A stretch of DNA of 15,514 nucleotides from DAIODI01 sp036746875 (lineage in GTDB: Bacteria > Pseudomonadota > Alphaproteobacteria > Rhizobiales > Aestuariivirgaceae), in NCBI GenBank assembly GCA_036746875.1, contig DAIODI010000049.1:1-15514 (forward strand), given 5' to 3'. Below are positions 15,511 to 15,514 of this stretch, piece by piece. Each line of letters begins with the position of its first letter. Positions within the stretch are counted from its first letter, which is position 1. Below the pieces are notes generated by a model that searched no databases, had not been told where the DNA came from, and saw nothing but the letters and a program-made list of their open reading frames with translations. Made by a program: the position numbers and the translations under genes.

Positions 15511-15514
15511 AGCC

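Overview
The window is high-GC bacterial DNA that reads as an alphaproteobacterium, probably Hyphomicrobiales-like. The grounds are a separate purC-purS-purQ-purL set with small PurS and PurL subunits, PurQ with the N-terminal signature FPGINRERD, an S4 protein starting MTKRASAKYKLDRRMGQNIW, and a small Usg-family protein. The genus call is from recalled family patterns, not a search.

Layout. Positions 1-3782 (minus strand) hold the purine genes purC, purS, purQ and purL in that transcriptional order. purL runs off the left edge. Its last ~100 bases (1-99) are homopolymer-rich and do not look like PurL, which suggests a poor contig end. Positions 3783-4093 are a 311-bp divergent spacer with an AT-richer patch and a small palindrome. 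Positions 4094-11662 (plus strand) hold seven tightly packed genes. The first two are tandem paralogues of a surface-carbohydrate glycosyltransferase-like family. They are followed by a GT92/GT2-like glycosyltransferase, a Gfo/Idh/MocA oxidoreductase, a NeuB-type nonulosonate synthase fused to a C-terminal cupin, a HAD phosphatase and a NeuA-like CMP-sugar synthetase. Positions 11802-14643 (plus strand) hold usg, a beta-class glutathione S-transferase and a YbaL-type cation/proton antiporter. Positions 14678-15295 (minus strand) hold rpsD, with a near-consensus sigma70 promoter at the right edge and a ~190-nt structured leader.

How the genes fit together. The seven-gene block looks like a compact surface-sugar locus. 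The synthase would condense an aldose or aldose phosphate with PEP, the HAD enzyme would remove a phosphate, the cytidylyltransferase would activate the nonulosonic acid as a CMP-sugar, and the upstream transferases would attach it or build the acceptor glycan. No NeuC/GlcNAc-type epimerase, acetyltransferase or aminotransferase is present. A non-N-acetylated product such as a KDN-like sugar, with the fused cupin acting as an aldose/ketose isomerase, is therefore a reasonable but unproven hypothesis. This block is the part of the window most likely to hold undescribed biochemistry. The rest is housekeeping.
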